Below the pieces are notes generated by a model, which was given only the letters and a program-made list of their open reading frames with translations, was not told where the DNA came from and made no database searches. From Hyphochytrium catenoides (lineage: Eukaryota; Sar; Hyphochytriomycetes; Hyphochytriales; Hyphochytriaceae): a stretch of DNA of 64,000 nt. The DNA lies in contig FLMG01001070.1 in NCBI GenBank assembly GCA_900088475.1, positions 1-64,000 on the forward strand. The letters are read 5' to 3'. Positions 36,901-48,839 of the stretch are shown piece by piece. Position numbers and translations under genes: made by a program. The first letter of the stretch is position 1. Every line of letters begins with the position of its first letter.

Positions 36901-38960
36901 TCTGTTGGCTTACCTCCTTCCTCTGTCTTTGCCCTGAAAACCGCTTTGATTGTGCGGACAGATCTATCCATCCCCAGACGCCGCCTCGTCTACCCAGTCG
37001 GAATGGCAACGGAAGGATCTGGAGGATGTGAGCGAAATTTTTCTTCTCTTCTCGCAAGGAGATGGCGAGGTGAAGCAACACATGGTTGAGACCGATGTAC
37101 TACAAGGTAATAGGACCAGGCCTAATACGCGTTTAGACTTTCCTCGCGCCAAAAGAATGCGTGAGCTGAGTTGCCAGGCCATACCTCATTTTGGTGCATT
37201 ACCTCATCGGAGAGTCGCTCTGTTCCTTGCTTCTAGCTCTCTTGCGCTCTCCTCTCATCAAGCCCCTCTCTCTTTCTCTGTTATTCTCCATTCTTTCTTC
37301 TCCCGTTTAATAACTCCTCTTCGGATCTGTCTCCCTCTGCTTTCCCTTAATCTTACTATGCAATTCTGCACTCACTCCCCACAGGTCTCCTTCAGGTCTT
37401 GAGGCCCTCGTCACCGTCGTTACTGCTCGACGACTTCTATTCCTGGATCACGTTGAAATTGGTGAAATGTATCAGAAACCTGAGTATGGACCTGAACACC
37501 CTAGACCAACTCTTTAAAGCTGGGACCATCGCGGTGCTTCTTGGGCTTTTGAAGATTAGACAGGGGCCCCATTTCAAGGTATACAGTGGTGGACTTGAAT
37601 GGATGCGTTCTGGGACTTGGTGTGCAGTGCAATCAACGACAATACCGTCTTTTATTGCTCCAAAGCCGTGAAGCGAACATTCATTGTGGCGCTCTGTCTC
37701 TAATCAATCTCCTCTGTATATTTGACGTTTTCTAATGGGAGTGTAGGAAATCCAAAGCCATGGAATCCATGCAATGTATTACCTCTGCCAGCTAAACAAG
37801 TCTCGTCAGACGAAGGTGTGGAAGAGATAGCCACTTAAGCCGCGTACTCCAGTTCCTTCGTCTGGATCCCTTGTTCTTCCTGTGTTATAAGCTGAAAGCT
37901 GCCGTGAGCTTCTCCTCCGGCCGCTTACCCGACCGGATATCAGTCTCTAAATTGTAACAACGTTTTGCTCGCGTGGACGTAGGCGGCAGAACTGGGACTG
38001 ATCCCTGAGCTGCTCACCGTCATACATGATCGTAGTCCAATGAAGCAGTTTGCCATGCAGCTGCTGATGGACCTAGCGCACGCATCCACCTCTTCCAGAG
38101 AGGAGCTTCGAGCCAATGATTGTGGCAGCTTCTTTGTCAGACAGCTGACAGAGAAATACTGGCAAACAATCGCTTTGAACTCGCTTGCAGCGTGGTAAGT
38201 AAGGATGTTCTACAGCACCAACTCCTGACAGGTTGGGAAACCGAACTGTAAGACGCCTGGACTTACTGAGAAGAGCTTCATATTGATTGGCTGTTAGAGG
38301 AATGTTGGATGACATCCGTCCACACTTCACTGCCCTCGTGACATATCAAGCTTCTGACCCCGTTTTCCTAAATCCTAGGTTAGTGAACGAGCCGAGCTAC
38401 ATTGAGCAGGTGCTCTTGGAGCCCGAGAATCTCCAACGACTAGTAGCTTTGTTTCGGACGGCTCAGGGTGAAGACTTTGAGCAGATCACCGAGACCTTTC
38501 AAGAAATGGTAGTCCGGTCGACTGCTCTGAACCAGGTAAGCGTTCTTCATATACATGCGCTCCTTTCCTTACAATATCGCGCTGCTATGAGCCTTCTTCA
38601 CCCTAAATATTCCCTATCTTTCCCGCTTGTTTGTTCCTAACATCCATTTCTTCTCTGCCTCCGTCTCTACCGCAAATTCGCCTTTTCCATTCTTGCCAGG
38701 CTTTGGGCCGTTCCTCTCTCTTTGTGGCGGAGATTGTCGAGAGGGTGCGCTATCCTAAGGCCAAAGTGCGGAAAGACCTTTTGCAGCTGTTGAAGTCCAT
38801 TATTGAAGGGCATCAGCATCCCAAACAGCTCATTTTGGAGCACAATCTATCACGCACTGCCAGGGAGTGCGCTCTGGATCCCGTGCAAGTGTTGGTGCGA
38901 GCAGTAGCGCACAATCTGGAGCAGATAATTATTAAGATCGTGACGACTCCGGGCTGGTGA
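30951..38960 (+). CDS. MAP3K-epsilon / Cdc7 / SepH-type STE protein kinase with ARM-like C-terminus, more than 20 exons
   Basis: Kinase exons are 30951-31070, 31328-31462, 31778-31872, 32028-32146, 32363-32500, 32674-32725, 32918-33044 and 33149-33265. They read [53 protein letters not shown] and VGTPYW/MAPEII, so all catalytic residues are present. A polar linker follows (33.5-35.2 kb; acidic [14 protein letters not shown]). Helical ARM-like exons from about 35.35 kb include [114 protein letters not shown] and [14 protein letters not shown]. The tail is [20 protein letters not shown]. The whole order matches plant MAP3K-epsilon, Dictyostelium SepA and fungal Cdc7/SepH. Those kinases act downstream of Spg1-type GTPases in septation or cytokinesis and polarity. 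Linker exon borders are approximate. The stop TGA is at 38958. Confidence 0.95.
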
Positions 38961-39310
38961 CACTGATGGGATTCTCCCATAGCTTTAGCCCTTAAGGGAC
39001 AGAAATGTCCGACCAAGAAGACGGAAGAACAGGAGAAAGAACCCTTATTTATTAACAAAGATGGGTCTGTCAAGACTTAGCAGACCTGGGAATATGTAAA
39101 AGAAGACACTTTTAACGGATCTCTGGCTCCGTCAAACGTCCGCGGTCTACTAGAACATCGGTCCTAATAAATCTCCACCTTTGTCAAGGTTAGCTTGAGC
39201 GACAGAACCACGAGTTAAATGACCAGTATTTAGTGATTCCCAAGACAAAGCTAGGACAGCGTGAGGACTAGTATGCTCTATCGTCTATGTAGCTCCGAGC
39301 TTCTGGCTCT

Positions 39311-42300
39311 TTATTTAGAGCTTTTTCCCTTACTTCGGACCGGAGGTGAAGAAGATTGAAACGTCCGTCTGGCATTGGTAACTGGCAGGATTGTCTTCGA
39401 ACCCTTTCCATTGCCGGTTTCCTCTCTCTTCTGCGGCCGTCCTCTTGGAAGGCCAGGAGAGTCTCCGGGTGAGCGTGTTCCCCCTCCCACCGAACCGGGC
39501 GAGGTTCCAAATCCCAACCGCGAGAGATACGAAGACCGTATCTCCATAGGACTCTTATGCAGCTTTTGGTTGGCAAGTCTAATATATGGCTCCAGCATGC
39601 CCTGCATCGCCTCCACGCCATTGACATTAAAATACATCATTGCCCTCCTTGACACTCCCCGAGAATCATCCTCATCCTCCATAAATGAGACGGAAGTGTG
39701 AGTGCGGATCCGCTTTATCACCTTGTCTCCGAAACGATAGAGAACGAGGCCTAGAGTTGTGGTTGGAGAGCGTAAAGATATGAGAGGCAGATTAAATGTA
39801 GGTGTTCGAATGTAGTGGTGGGGATTGATTTAGCGGTAACCCTAAGTTAGAAGGTGAAAGTTTGAAGAAGCTGCAAAGTCGGGATGTTCCTTGAAGCCAA
39901 CACACCGAAGACGCGCTAGCAGAAGAACCAGCAAAAAAGCAGACAGCTCTTCACTTCAGGATAAGGATCACTGTGATAACAAAAAGAAGAGGCGGATGGG
40001 ATATGCGGGACGGGAACGGCTCTTACCGGTCATGATAACTGCTAATCCTGAGATATCTGTGGGTCTCAGCGGCTGATGTCCAGGCACAAAGTCAAGAGAA
40101 AAAGCGAGGTTGCCCAATGGCACCATGACCGTGAGAGCCAGATAGAGAAGGTTGGCACTGCCATACTTGAGTATCATGATCAGCAAGACATTATCTACAG
40201 GCGATTGGACGACAGCGTGTGTGAAGTTAGTTACAGCCGTAAGACCCCAAGCTCTGAGAGGGCTAGGAAGACTTCTTAGAGCTTAGAACGAGGACGCTTT
40301 GGTAAAAGGTAAAGGGGTCTACAGGGGACAGAGCCAGAGTCAAAGTCGTTGTTCCCAATGCACAAACGCGCAGTGCTCTATGCGTAACCCACAACCTGCA
40401 ACTACTACTATATCGTTCTGTCACACTCCTTCTCTCTGATATTGCAATCCGTAAGCACTTACAGACAAGGTTGAATGCTAGGTACACATTCACATAGANN
40501 NNNNNNNNNNNNNNNNNNNNNNNNNNNNNNNNNNNNNNNNNNNNNNNNNNNNNNNNNNNCAACGTAACAGTTGAGCCCATCCCAGATATTCTGCGGCAGC
40601 TCTGCAATCGTAAGGTTGCTCGCGTTGGCGGAAGGAATGGCGAGAGGCAGAGAAATCAAGAACTGATAGATGGCAACATAACCGTTGAGCCAGACAACCT
40701 GCACAAGTTGGAATGGGATAGATATCAGTGGCGTTAGGGTCACATGACCTGTCTTTGCCAAGGACTTGACAGATTTCCATTCCAAGCCTTGGACGATAAA
40801 GGTGGAGGACTAGAATTTGAGTAAAGGGCTTACATCAATCTCCTTTTCTCCTAGCGCTTTCTCTTTGTAGACGCTAGAGAGGCACATAGGAACGCAGCTG
40901 ATCACCATTACAGCTGCCCACATCAGCTCATTATGGTATGGGCCCTCGGGGGAATCTTGCGGGCGGAAGAAGGAAGGCACGAGCACTAATATGATGCCTG
41001 AGATGACCACGCCTGCGCCGATGTACTGTGTTGGAGAGTACTTGGCTTCCAAAAAGATCTGATGGACAGGAGGAGACAAGAATGCAGTAATGTAGAAGTC
41101 AAAATGATGCGGACGATCAGCGGTGTCAGTTTAGAAAGCGGACATGCATAAAAGGACCACTCAGCGTATATAGCGGCCTACTAACAAACAATCTTGATGC
41201 AGAGAGCGAGTGTTTGAAAAGAACGATAGCACGATAGCTGACAGTCAGACTGTCACCAAACATATGATGCCACCCCATTCTACATCTTGTCCTACCGACC
41301 TTGGAGATGAGCATAGAGACGGGAATCGCGGCTTGGGTTAGCAGGATAATGAGCGATCCGTTGCTAATATAGTTGGTCGCAAAGGTCTGCATCAGACCAC
41401 TGACGCCATCCAGGACGCCCATGACTGCAAACTGGTATTGAGGAATCTCCCGACTGGGCTCAAAGAGAGAAGGCTTGAGATAGTTCATTGGAATGATGTA
41501 AGCAAAGCTCACGGGAATGTACACGAAGGAGCCCAGGAGCGACTGGAAGAGAGGATAATTTTGCCTGAAGGAAATGGGGAGTGCACATCAGTGAGGTCAG
41601 CTGGCACAACATAGTTGAGGAAATCTGCAGGATAACAGAGGTAAGATATTAAGTTAGCGGTAGGACAAAAGTATGTCAGAGCTGCGAGGGAGAAGGTGGC
41701 TATGGTTGGAACTGAATCATTATATCGCACAGCCATCAATGCATCATTCGGGCAGAGAGAGTTTGGGCAAGAGTGTTCAGGAAGACGACGAAGCAATAGG
41801 AAGAGAAAGGTCCATGCACGTTAAAAATGAGCATGGAGATGGAGCTAAAGACGAAGACTGCTGGCAACGATGCATCGGCCGAGAACTTGGCGATGAATGT
41901 GTCGAACACAGAGGTAAATGATTGTGCGACTCACATGGGCAGCGTCTCAAGTTTCCCAAATACTTTATTACCCGTACCAAAGATCAGCATGGCAATGAAG
42001 GAAATAAGCAGCAACTTTGACTGCGCGTAAAATGGCGAGGTTGCATATTAGGGATAGGGGCATAAGTACCTCTTAAGGGGAAGAGTGAGAGAGAGAGAGA
42101 GAAGGCGAACAGAAAGAGAAGCAACAGATGGGAGGGACAGAAGACAAGGAAAAAAAGAGGGACAAAGGAGAGAGAGATACAATAGGGATAGTCGTAGCTC
42201 TTAGCCGGCATGGCCCTTCACAGGATGCGTATAGAACTAACGACCTAGGGCAGCCTCAGTTAGTGTAGGTAGCAGCCATGTCACCCTACCTTGGTTGTCG

Positions 42301-42562
42301 GATCCATACCTCCATCTGCCTGCTTAACATCCTTACTCTTGTCCGTTGCAGAGGACCTGTTGAGTGTCCGTTCTCTCTCCCTCTTGGCTGCTATGCCGCT
42401 GGGGGAAGGTCGAGGCACTCCAGGGCTGGCTGCTGCTGGTGGTCTGCGGATTGGGGGACCCGGTGAGCTTGATCTAGAGTTCGGGAGGCTGCGGACTGCA
42501 CTCTTCGGAATAAGCGGGATCCGTTCGCCATCTCCCTCTTTTGGTCTCCCCCCCAGATCCAT
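39311..42562 (-). CDS. CRT-like transporter (chloroquine-resistance-transporter-like, drug/metabolite superfamily), 7 exons
   Basis: Exons are 42562-42290, 42020-41935, 41564-41300, 41058-40834, 40698-40463 (containing the N gap 40499-40559), 40194-40027 and 39750-39311. CRT motifs run in order: TGNKVFGKLETLPM, NYPLFQSLLGSFVYIPVSF, FAVMGVLDGVSGLMQTFA, GSLIILLTQAAIPVSMLISK, YSPTQYIGAGVVISGIILVL, CVPMCLSSVYKEKALGE, IYQFLISLPLAIP, NIWDGLNCY, LKYGSANLLYLALTVMVPLG and GLAVIMTGLVLYRF. That gives ten predicted membrane helices. Family members sit in the digestive vacuole (apicomplexans), plastid envelope (plant CLT, glutathione/glutamylcysteine) or endolysosomes. A 91-residue Pro/Arg/Ser-rich N-terminus and a tail of about 140 residues flank the core. 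The N-terminus contains a dileucine-like EGDGERIPLIP that suits endolysosomal sorting (inference). Flanking phases require the gap to be a multiple of three. Confidence 0.94.
40499..40559. other. Assembly gap (61 N) inside a CRT-like exon
   Basis: Sixty-one undetermined bases between the IWDGLNCYV segment and the VNVYLAFNL segment of the transporter. The expected missing piece is the luminal loop with conserved cysteines before helix 9, about 20 residues. Confidence 0.98.
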
Positions 42563-45539
42563 ATTTCTCCTCGATGTCCTCTATCCAAAGAAGCTATAAC
42601 GGCAGTAACAACTAAGCCCTATCCCGTCCTCCGAACTAAGGACGAAGGCAATAGATTACTCCAACTGCTGATTGGTGGACCTTATCGCTCTCTTCCTATG
42701 TCTGTCATGGCTGCTGCGAACGATTATGAATGGAACAGCACCGAGACAAGCTCTGGCAATGCACAGCTGGAAGCCTCTCTGTCGGTCGGAGGCTAAACTG
42801 ATGACTCTTGACTCTTGACGGACCGGACAGGCGCAGGGGTTGGAATCAGACGGGATCGGCGGGAGCAGAGAGCACAGAGGGAGTGAATAGTGACAGAAGA
42901 GAGGGGACAAAGGAGTGGGACAGAGATAAGTCGTAACCCCAGATAAGAAGGGCTTCGAGATCGAAAGAGAGCATTGAGGCGCACATAATGTGCGCATTTT
43001 CACAAATCTTTGAAGGTTTCGTTCATCAAGAAAGCAATAATAAAGGAGCTTGCTAGCTAAGATAAGGTTAGCTATTATAAAATAGGAAATATTCCTGAGC
43101 ATAAAATTCGGCGCTTCTGTTTATCGATTTGTGCGCTTCAGGGACCGTTCTTATGTGTCTGTAGCTGTGTCGGTGCAAAGGAGCTGTCATCACATCATCA
43201 GCATGGGAACCAAGAGGACAGGAGAGGTGGGCGAGGCAGCACCAGGCAGCCTTGAGGCTTCTCATCATTGTCGTCTCTTCGTCGCGCCTCCTCGCTCAGG
43301 TGAGGATCATCCTCAAACGAGTGGAAAAGCAGCTGCCTGTCAATCTTCTGCTGCTTACGGTCACGTACGAGGATGGCTCAGGCGTTGAACAAGGGTACAA
43401 TAACGCCTCCATGTACGGATTGAGCAGGAAAGGCAAACCATCCGCGCCAAATGTTCCGAGTGGCGTTTGTCAGGGTATCTCCGGACTAATGGGATGGAAG
43501 CAGCAGGATAGTTGCTGGGCTGAATAACATCTTGTGTGGGTGTTCGGTCTCTTTCTCATCAGCCATCAGACCACACCTTTGCAAGCGCTCAGCTAGCTGA
43601 TCTCGTCCTCTGGAATCTGCGCTCTCATATGTTACATGCGGCGCCTTTCCCACGCCTATAGACACCAGTCGCTAGCAGGAAACTTCATGATGATGCTCTG
43701 CTGGTCCAGCAAGTCCCCTAGTAACAAGCACTTGTACGATTTGCCCACTGCTTTTCTGTTATGGGCTACCATGATACGCGGATTGCGTAGCTCGGGTTTG
43801 CTATCTATTGAACGCAGTAGGGAGTAGCAAGCCTTCGGATCTGACTTGACTCCATCTTATCTTGCTATCGCTCCGACAAGCTAATTGTACGGTCACAGGA
43901 TCCACGTAGGACGTAGCGTCCACGGGCCTACATCGTAGGTAGTTGATTCGGTATGAAACAGGATGGCAAATCGCCGTAGATATATATATATATATCCATA
44001 AAGGCTTTCACTCCCTTCGACAGGCAACACATTTGCCACTTTGCAATTGTCCCGCTAATTATTAGCGGCTAGCTCGTCCAGAATATAACAAGCCCTCTAC
44101 TCACATTGAATAATTAGGGATATGCCATACTATTGAATCACTGACTGCATCTGATCAAGATGGATTCTCCGCTCTTCGCTGTCGGCACAATCGCTCAACC
44201 GCACGGCTCCAATGTCTCATCATCTCACAGTAGCCGTACCTAAAAATGGAGATAGAGAAGGAGGAAGATTAGCAACAATACTAGGTATAGGGTCCATCAG
44301 GCAATGCGTAAAGAATGCAATGCGTTTGGAGCTTCAGTCCATCGTAGTCTATACCTTCCAGTCCCTTTCAAACGAAAGGGGTCAAGAGGTAAAGGATATG
44401 ATTCATCACTGCTCCAAAGTACATACAAAAACCACTCAAGTCAAGCAGCTCTAGTCTCTTTTCAGAGGCCTACCTTCGCAGTCCTCCTGTCGCATGGCTC
44501 CCGATGGCCATTAGGTTGCCGAAGCTGAGCAGGGTTGGGGTCTTTGTCAAGGAGCCTCTCACGGAGGTCAGCGGCGTGTCCCGGCTCCGCTAGCTAGCTC
44601 GTAGGTCGCATGTGCTTTGTTAAGCTAACTAGATAGCAGGCGCGAGGGACAAGAAGCTGATCTATTTTGACTATGACGTCTGAAGTGTATCGGCTCTAAA
44701 CCCTGCTAGAGAGACCCAGAATACAATCCTGTCAGTCAATCACCAAGCAAGAGACACAGTGTTCCCAAGATCAACAATGCGCAATGTAGGAGCGGGCTGT
44801 GGGAGACTCAGGAAATGATTTTCTTCAAAAGCATCAGACATACGCTCGATACAAAGTAACGATACCATCATTGTCTCCGCTGAATAAGCTGCAGTATCCA
44901 TCCAAAGAGCGACAATAAAAGGCAGGGACTTGCCATGCACGTACCTATATGGTGGTCCTCATAAGAGCTAATAAATTTCCTTTGGGTCTTATGCTGACTA
45001 GCTAAGGGCATGGGTTTTAGAGAGGCGAAGCGAGGCTTTTGTTAACAGACATAAAGTGAAACGGTATACTCTTCATCCCCACGCCATCATCCACCATGGC
45101 AACAAAAGATGGACCAGCTTGGATCGCTAAACGAGAATCAGTCGAATGCCAAGATCTATTGATGGAGGTAGCAGCGGTTTGGATGGGTGAGGTGGGTGAG
45201 CGCACATACTCGAAATAGCAGAGGTAGTGCTCTCTAGGCAAGGGAAACGACAAGTAGTGCCTGAATGCGCAAAATGATCAGGCCTAGATCTTCCCTCCTC
45301 GCCCGATCAGGGACCCACACGGATGAGGTGAAAGGCGCAGGTATGGAAGAGCCAAACTAAGCAGTGCTGCACACGTGCATACACTTTCCGTGGTAAGATA
45401 GCCCAAGCTGCGAGCGCAGTGGATCTTCAGAAGTGCCAGAAGCCAGAAGGGATTGAGGACCCAGGATTGCTATTCCGTTCAAGTGGTGGCTATGGATCCG
45501 CAAGCTTTAGATCATACCCTGCCCTGCACCAGCGATTTC
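42563..45539. other. 3-kb region without recognised genes
   Basis: Open frames on both strands are short and lack family motifs. An AT microsatellite of about 16 bases occurs at about 43980-43996. An ATG at 43203 opens a short frame that cannot be extended convincingly. Degraded transposon sequence is plausible given the retroelements to the right, but none was recognised. Confidence 0.5.
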
Positions 45540-47626
45540 AGCTCTCCCCCTGGACTCGAAGATACATATCCTTCCTTTCACTGATGTTCTGACCTTGATG
45601 AGCATCATCATCAGTACAGGAAGAGATTCTCCTCGGGAAGAAGGAGGAGGGAGGAGGAGGTGAACCCACCAGCCACAATGTCATCGCCATCAAGCGCGAC
45701 GCCGCGAGCTGCGAGGCAAGCAAGAGACTCCAGTTGGTCAAGAGGAATACGCTTCAGGAGCTGAAGCGCAGGAATGAATTGCCAGAAAGGTTCTCGTGTT
45801 GTGAAGGTGTAAAGCCATGGCCAAGCGAAGCGTCAAGAGCAGAGCGGTCACACTGAAGCTTCACCAGATGTCCTACACAATCCACGATGCCCGGCATAGG
45901 TCCCACAAACGACTCCCAAACTAGCGGGACAAAGTGCAGCCCTACAGCCTTACAAGGAACCTCATAGTTCTTCGGCTTCGCTTTCTCAGACAAACGACGT
46001 TTATAGCCGGCATGGACTGCTGCATAAGAAAGGGTTCTGGATCCCAGCGAGTCCGTGACAGACACATGAAAGACCGTATGCTGAACAAGGCCGGAGAAGC
46101 CAACCACAAATCTCCCAGTTTCCAGAATTGACCTCGGAGGGAGGTGACGGGGTTCGCGAGAGACTTTGACTTTGAGAAAGCTTGAAAGAGAATGTCCTGA
46201 ACACGACGATGACGCTGATTAGCGCCACCACCACGGCGACATAGGATACCGTTATCTCCAAAAACATTCATAGGACACGAGCAGATCTGGCAAGAACCAG
46301 GAACAAAAGAGCGCACAAGAGGGATCCCAAGCATTTCGGCACAACATCACCCGGAACACCAAAGGGGACGAAACCTTCAACGGCAGCCAGGGAATAGGAG
46401 CAGCCCGAAGGAAAGCCCCCGGATCCGGGAGAGAAATAGCTCGTAAGCGAGCCTTGGACCGCAATCCAGGGTAGCGGAAGACAACAAGACATTGGCAGAC
46501 GCTGACCAAACAGACCGTGACAGGTAGTGCTGCAGCTTAGTCTCTTCTCGAGAGATTAATCGAGAAAAGGGCACACGCACTTCCGCATCCTGGACATCAA
46601 GGGCATGCCAAAAGACGTCAAGCAGCTCCCAGCTAACGGGTGGAGAGTAAGCCTCGAAGTCGTCCCGCATACGCAGGAGTTGCTTGATCAACGTGGCCGA
46701 GGCACCAAGAGAGCCAAGATAGGCCGGAAACGCCAAACAGGCGGAAGGCGCAAGGCCAAGGCCGCAGCGGACAGGGAGGATAGCTTTTTTTGCCAAACCA
46801 GATCCGGTACAGAAGGGAGATCCAATAAGCGAGCAAGGAAGCCACGTAGACGGATGCCAAGCTGAGAACACGGAGAGGCCAACCGGGAAGGTGGACAAGC
46901 ACGACGCAAGCGGTTGATATTAGGGTTACAACCACGAAGGAGACAAAGGTGGATCTCAGGAGAGGATCCAAGACTGAGCTTCGCGTCTACATCATCTAGA
47001 CGAGATAGGACAGAAGAGGCATAAGGGGAGACAAACGAAGGAGAACCAATGTGTACACCTATTCCACGCCATCCACACCCATTAGACACCCACAACACGA
47101 GAGACCGCCCCAGGTAAAACCGGAAGTGCGCAAGGTCCATACTGGGCCACCAAAGCTCACATTTGCCAAGGTTGAGCTCCAAACCAGTGTGTGGGCTGCG
47201 GTCTTGAAGGAGGGCAAGGGCCGCAGCGACATCATCTACGGAGCCAATAATAGTACCATCATCAAAGTACCAGGCGTTGAGATCCAATGAAAAAACAGAC
47301 GCAGCAATGTCAGAGACAACGGAATGGAGAGCTGATGCGAATAGCAAAATACCTAGAGGGTCACCTTGCTCGAGACCGCAGGAACTTGCGAGCAGATCAC
47401 AGCCATGGAACAGGTGGGACAAAGTGGAGTAACAATAGGTGACCCAAGGGAGAAGAGAGGGAAAGCACTCACCGACGCCATCCACGCCATCCAGATAGCT
47501 GAACGGTGTACTCACTTGAAGGGGTTCTTGATGCATTCAGCAGAACCCTATCCTTGCTGGGAGGCCGTTACAAGGTTCTGCCGAAGGTTGACCTCAAGAA
47601 TGTCTTCAACTCAGTACACCGTTCGG
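45540..47626 (-). mobile_element. Degenerate non-LTR (LINE-type) retrotransposon, 5'-truncated with inverted 5' segment
   Basis: Read on the minus strand from about 47515, several frames joined by frameshifts carry reverse-transcriptase hallmarks: LLPWVTYCYSTLSHLFHG, GLEQGDPLGILLFASALH, the YFDD catalytic box (NAWYFDDGTI) and a thumb segment. These are followed by a C-terminal Cys/His motif (CPMNVFGDNGILCRRGG ... RHRRVQDILFQAF) at about 46.30-46.20 kb. An endonuclease-like tail with NYEVPCKAVGLHFVPLVWESF lies at about 46.0-45.9 kb. The 3' end, near 45640, is followed by CCTCC-rich sequence on the element strand. The RT segment just upstream of the minus-strand part (LPKVDLKNVFNSVHRS) is present at about 47512-47626 on the plus strand. 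The element is therefore split by an inversion (see findings). No intact frame; presumed dead. Confidence 0.87.
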
Positions 47627-47649
47627 GTATGTCTCTCTTCTCACCTCTC

Positions 47650-47860
47650 CAGGAGGGCGAAAGGGAGAGAGAGAGAAGAGGGAGAGAGAGGGAGGAAGAG
47701 AGAGAGAAGGTGGAGGTGGTGAAGAGAGGGAGAGACAAGTGTGATAGAGAGGGTGAGAGAGAAGGAGAGAGTGAGAGAGAGAGAGAGAGGAGGGAGAGAG
47801 AGGGAGGAGAGGAAGAAAGAGATAAGGAGGAGGGTGGAGAAGCGAGGGAGAAGAGCAGTA
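47650..47860. repeat. GA-rich simple repeat
   Basis: Roughly 210 bp of imperfect GA repeats with GGA interruptions, directly beyond the inverted 5' end of the LINE-type element. It may have been the insertion target or a later expansion. Arg/Glu open frames here are repeat artefacts. Confidence 0.9.
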
Positions 47861-47867
47861 TCAAGAG

Positions 47868-48230
47868 ACCATAAAGTTTTGAGTGGTCCTTGAGTTGAGA
47901 AGGAGCCGCAACAGACTGCACGATCGTCCAAGAGAGAAGAAGAGGTCTTGCGGATTGACCTGCAGGGGAGCTGGCAAATGTCTAAGGAGAAGGAAGAGGG
48001 GGTTCCTGCAGCTCCCCTGCAAGAGTGAAGAAGGGGTCTTGCGGATTGACGTGCAAGGGGAGCTGGCTAATGCAGGGGAGTTGGATAATACCCCTCTTCC
48101 GTCTCTTATGGGCATTTGCCAGCTCCCCTGCAGGTCAATCCGCAAGACCCTTTCTTCTCTCTGGACGATTGTGCTGTCTGTTTCGGCTACCTTCTAAACT
48201 CATGCACCACTGAAAACTCTATGGTTTCCT
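47868..48230. repeat. Inverted repeat with 110-bp arms and a short loop
   Basis: The left arm at about 47868-47978 and the right arm at about 48113-48230 are reverse complements. The inner 34 bases of each arm (47945-47978 and 48113-48146) match perfectly, and the outer part matches with scattered mismatches. A third, diverged copy of the inner motif lies in the loop at about 48031-48066 in the left-arm orientation. The unit has no coding capacity and could form a long hairpin. It resembles a foldback/MITE-like element or an inverted duplication. Confidence 0.85.
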
Positions 48231-48319
48231 GGTCTTTGCTTCTTCTTTTCCCCCAAGCAGTTCTCCTCTGGTCCCGTCCTGCCCGTGGGGGCAACAAACG
48301 TCGCCGATCCAGGAATGCC

Positions 48320-48655
48320 AGTCTGTGCAACTACTCCAACAGCGCCTCTCTCGGGGGCAAGCGGGTAACTACTGGGCTCTTTGGGACGAGGCACAGGCCT
48401 CCTGTCAACCGTTATCTCTGTCTTCCAACCAGCATCCTGCTCAATTGCCGGCCGCTATCTTGGACTCTCCGCTATTGTCAAACGTTGGGCGAGAGTCCAA
48501 ACTGGCTAAAGACGGCTTGTTTGCCAACGCTGTGGCTGGCCTGGTGTCCGAGGGCATTGCCATTCACTCGGAGGAAACTTTTGCATTTCTCAAGAGCAAA
48601 CACCCCGAGGGTGCTGCCCTTCCTCTTCCTGCCTTGCCTTATGGTGACTGATAGC
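48320..48655 (+). mobile_element. Retroelement pre-RT fragment
   Basis: A plus-strand open frame contains LAKDGLFANAVAGLVSEGIA and FLKSKHPEG. This is the pattern of the region just before the reverse-transcriptase domain in the same class of non-LTR elements (repeated helix, then a KHP motif followed by prolines). The frame is truncated and closed by a stop right after. It lies in the opposite orientation to the main element at 45.5-47.5 kb and in the wrong order to be part of it, so it is treated as a separate fragment. Confidence 0.65.
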
Positions 48656-48839
48656 AATTAATATTATCCAGAAGAAGAGGGAGAAGAAGAAGAAAAAGGA
48701 GGAGGAGAAGAAGATGAAGAATAACGAAGAGGAAGAAGTGGAAGAAGAAGAGACAGCAAAAGCTATAAAGCCTCGACTGATCCACGCTCATCATCAGTAA
48801 AGCAAGAATCATAGTTGATTTCCTCAGTAATAATAATAA

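Noticed and set aside
41570-41921. Frames inside the CRT-like gene between helix 1 and helix 2 exons
   Set aside because: The family alignment joins exon 41935 directly to 41564, so this is one intron; the phases agree.
43203-43527. Plus-strand frames starting at 43203 and 43252
   Set aside because: No recognisable motif and no plausible continuation; left as unannotated sequence.
47506-47931. Arg/Glu- and Ser/Leu-rich frames around the GA repeat
   Set aside because: Apart from the first 40 codons on the plus strand (inverted RT piece), they are simple-repeat artefacts.
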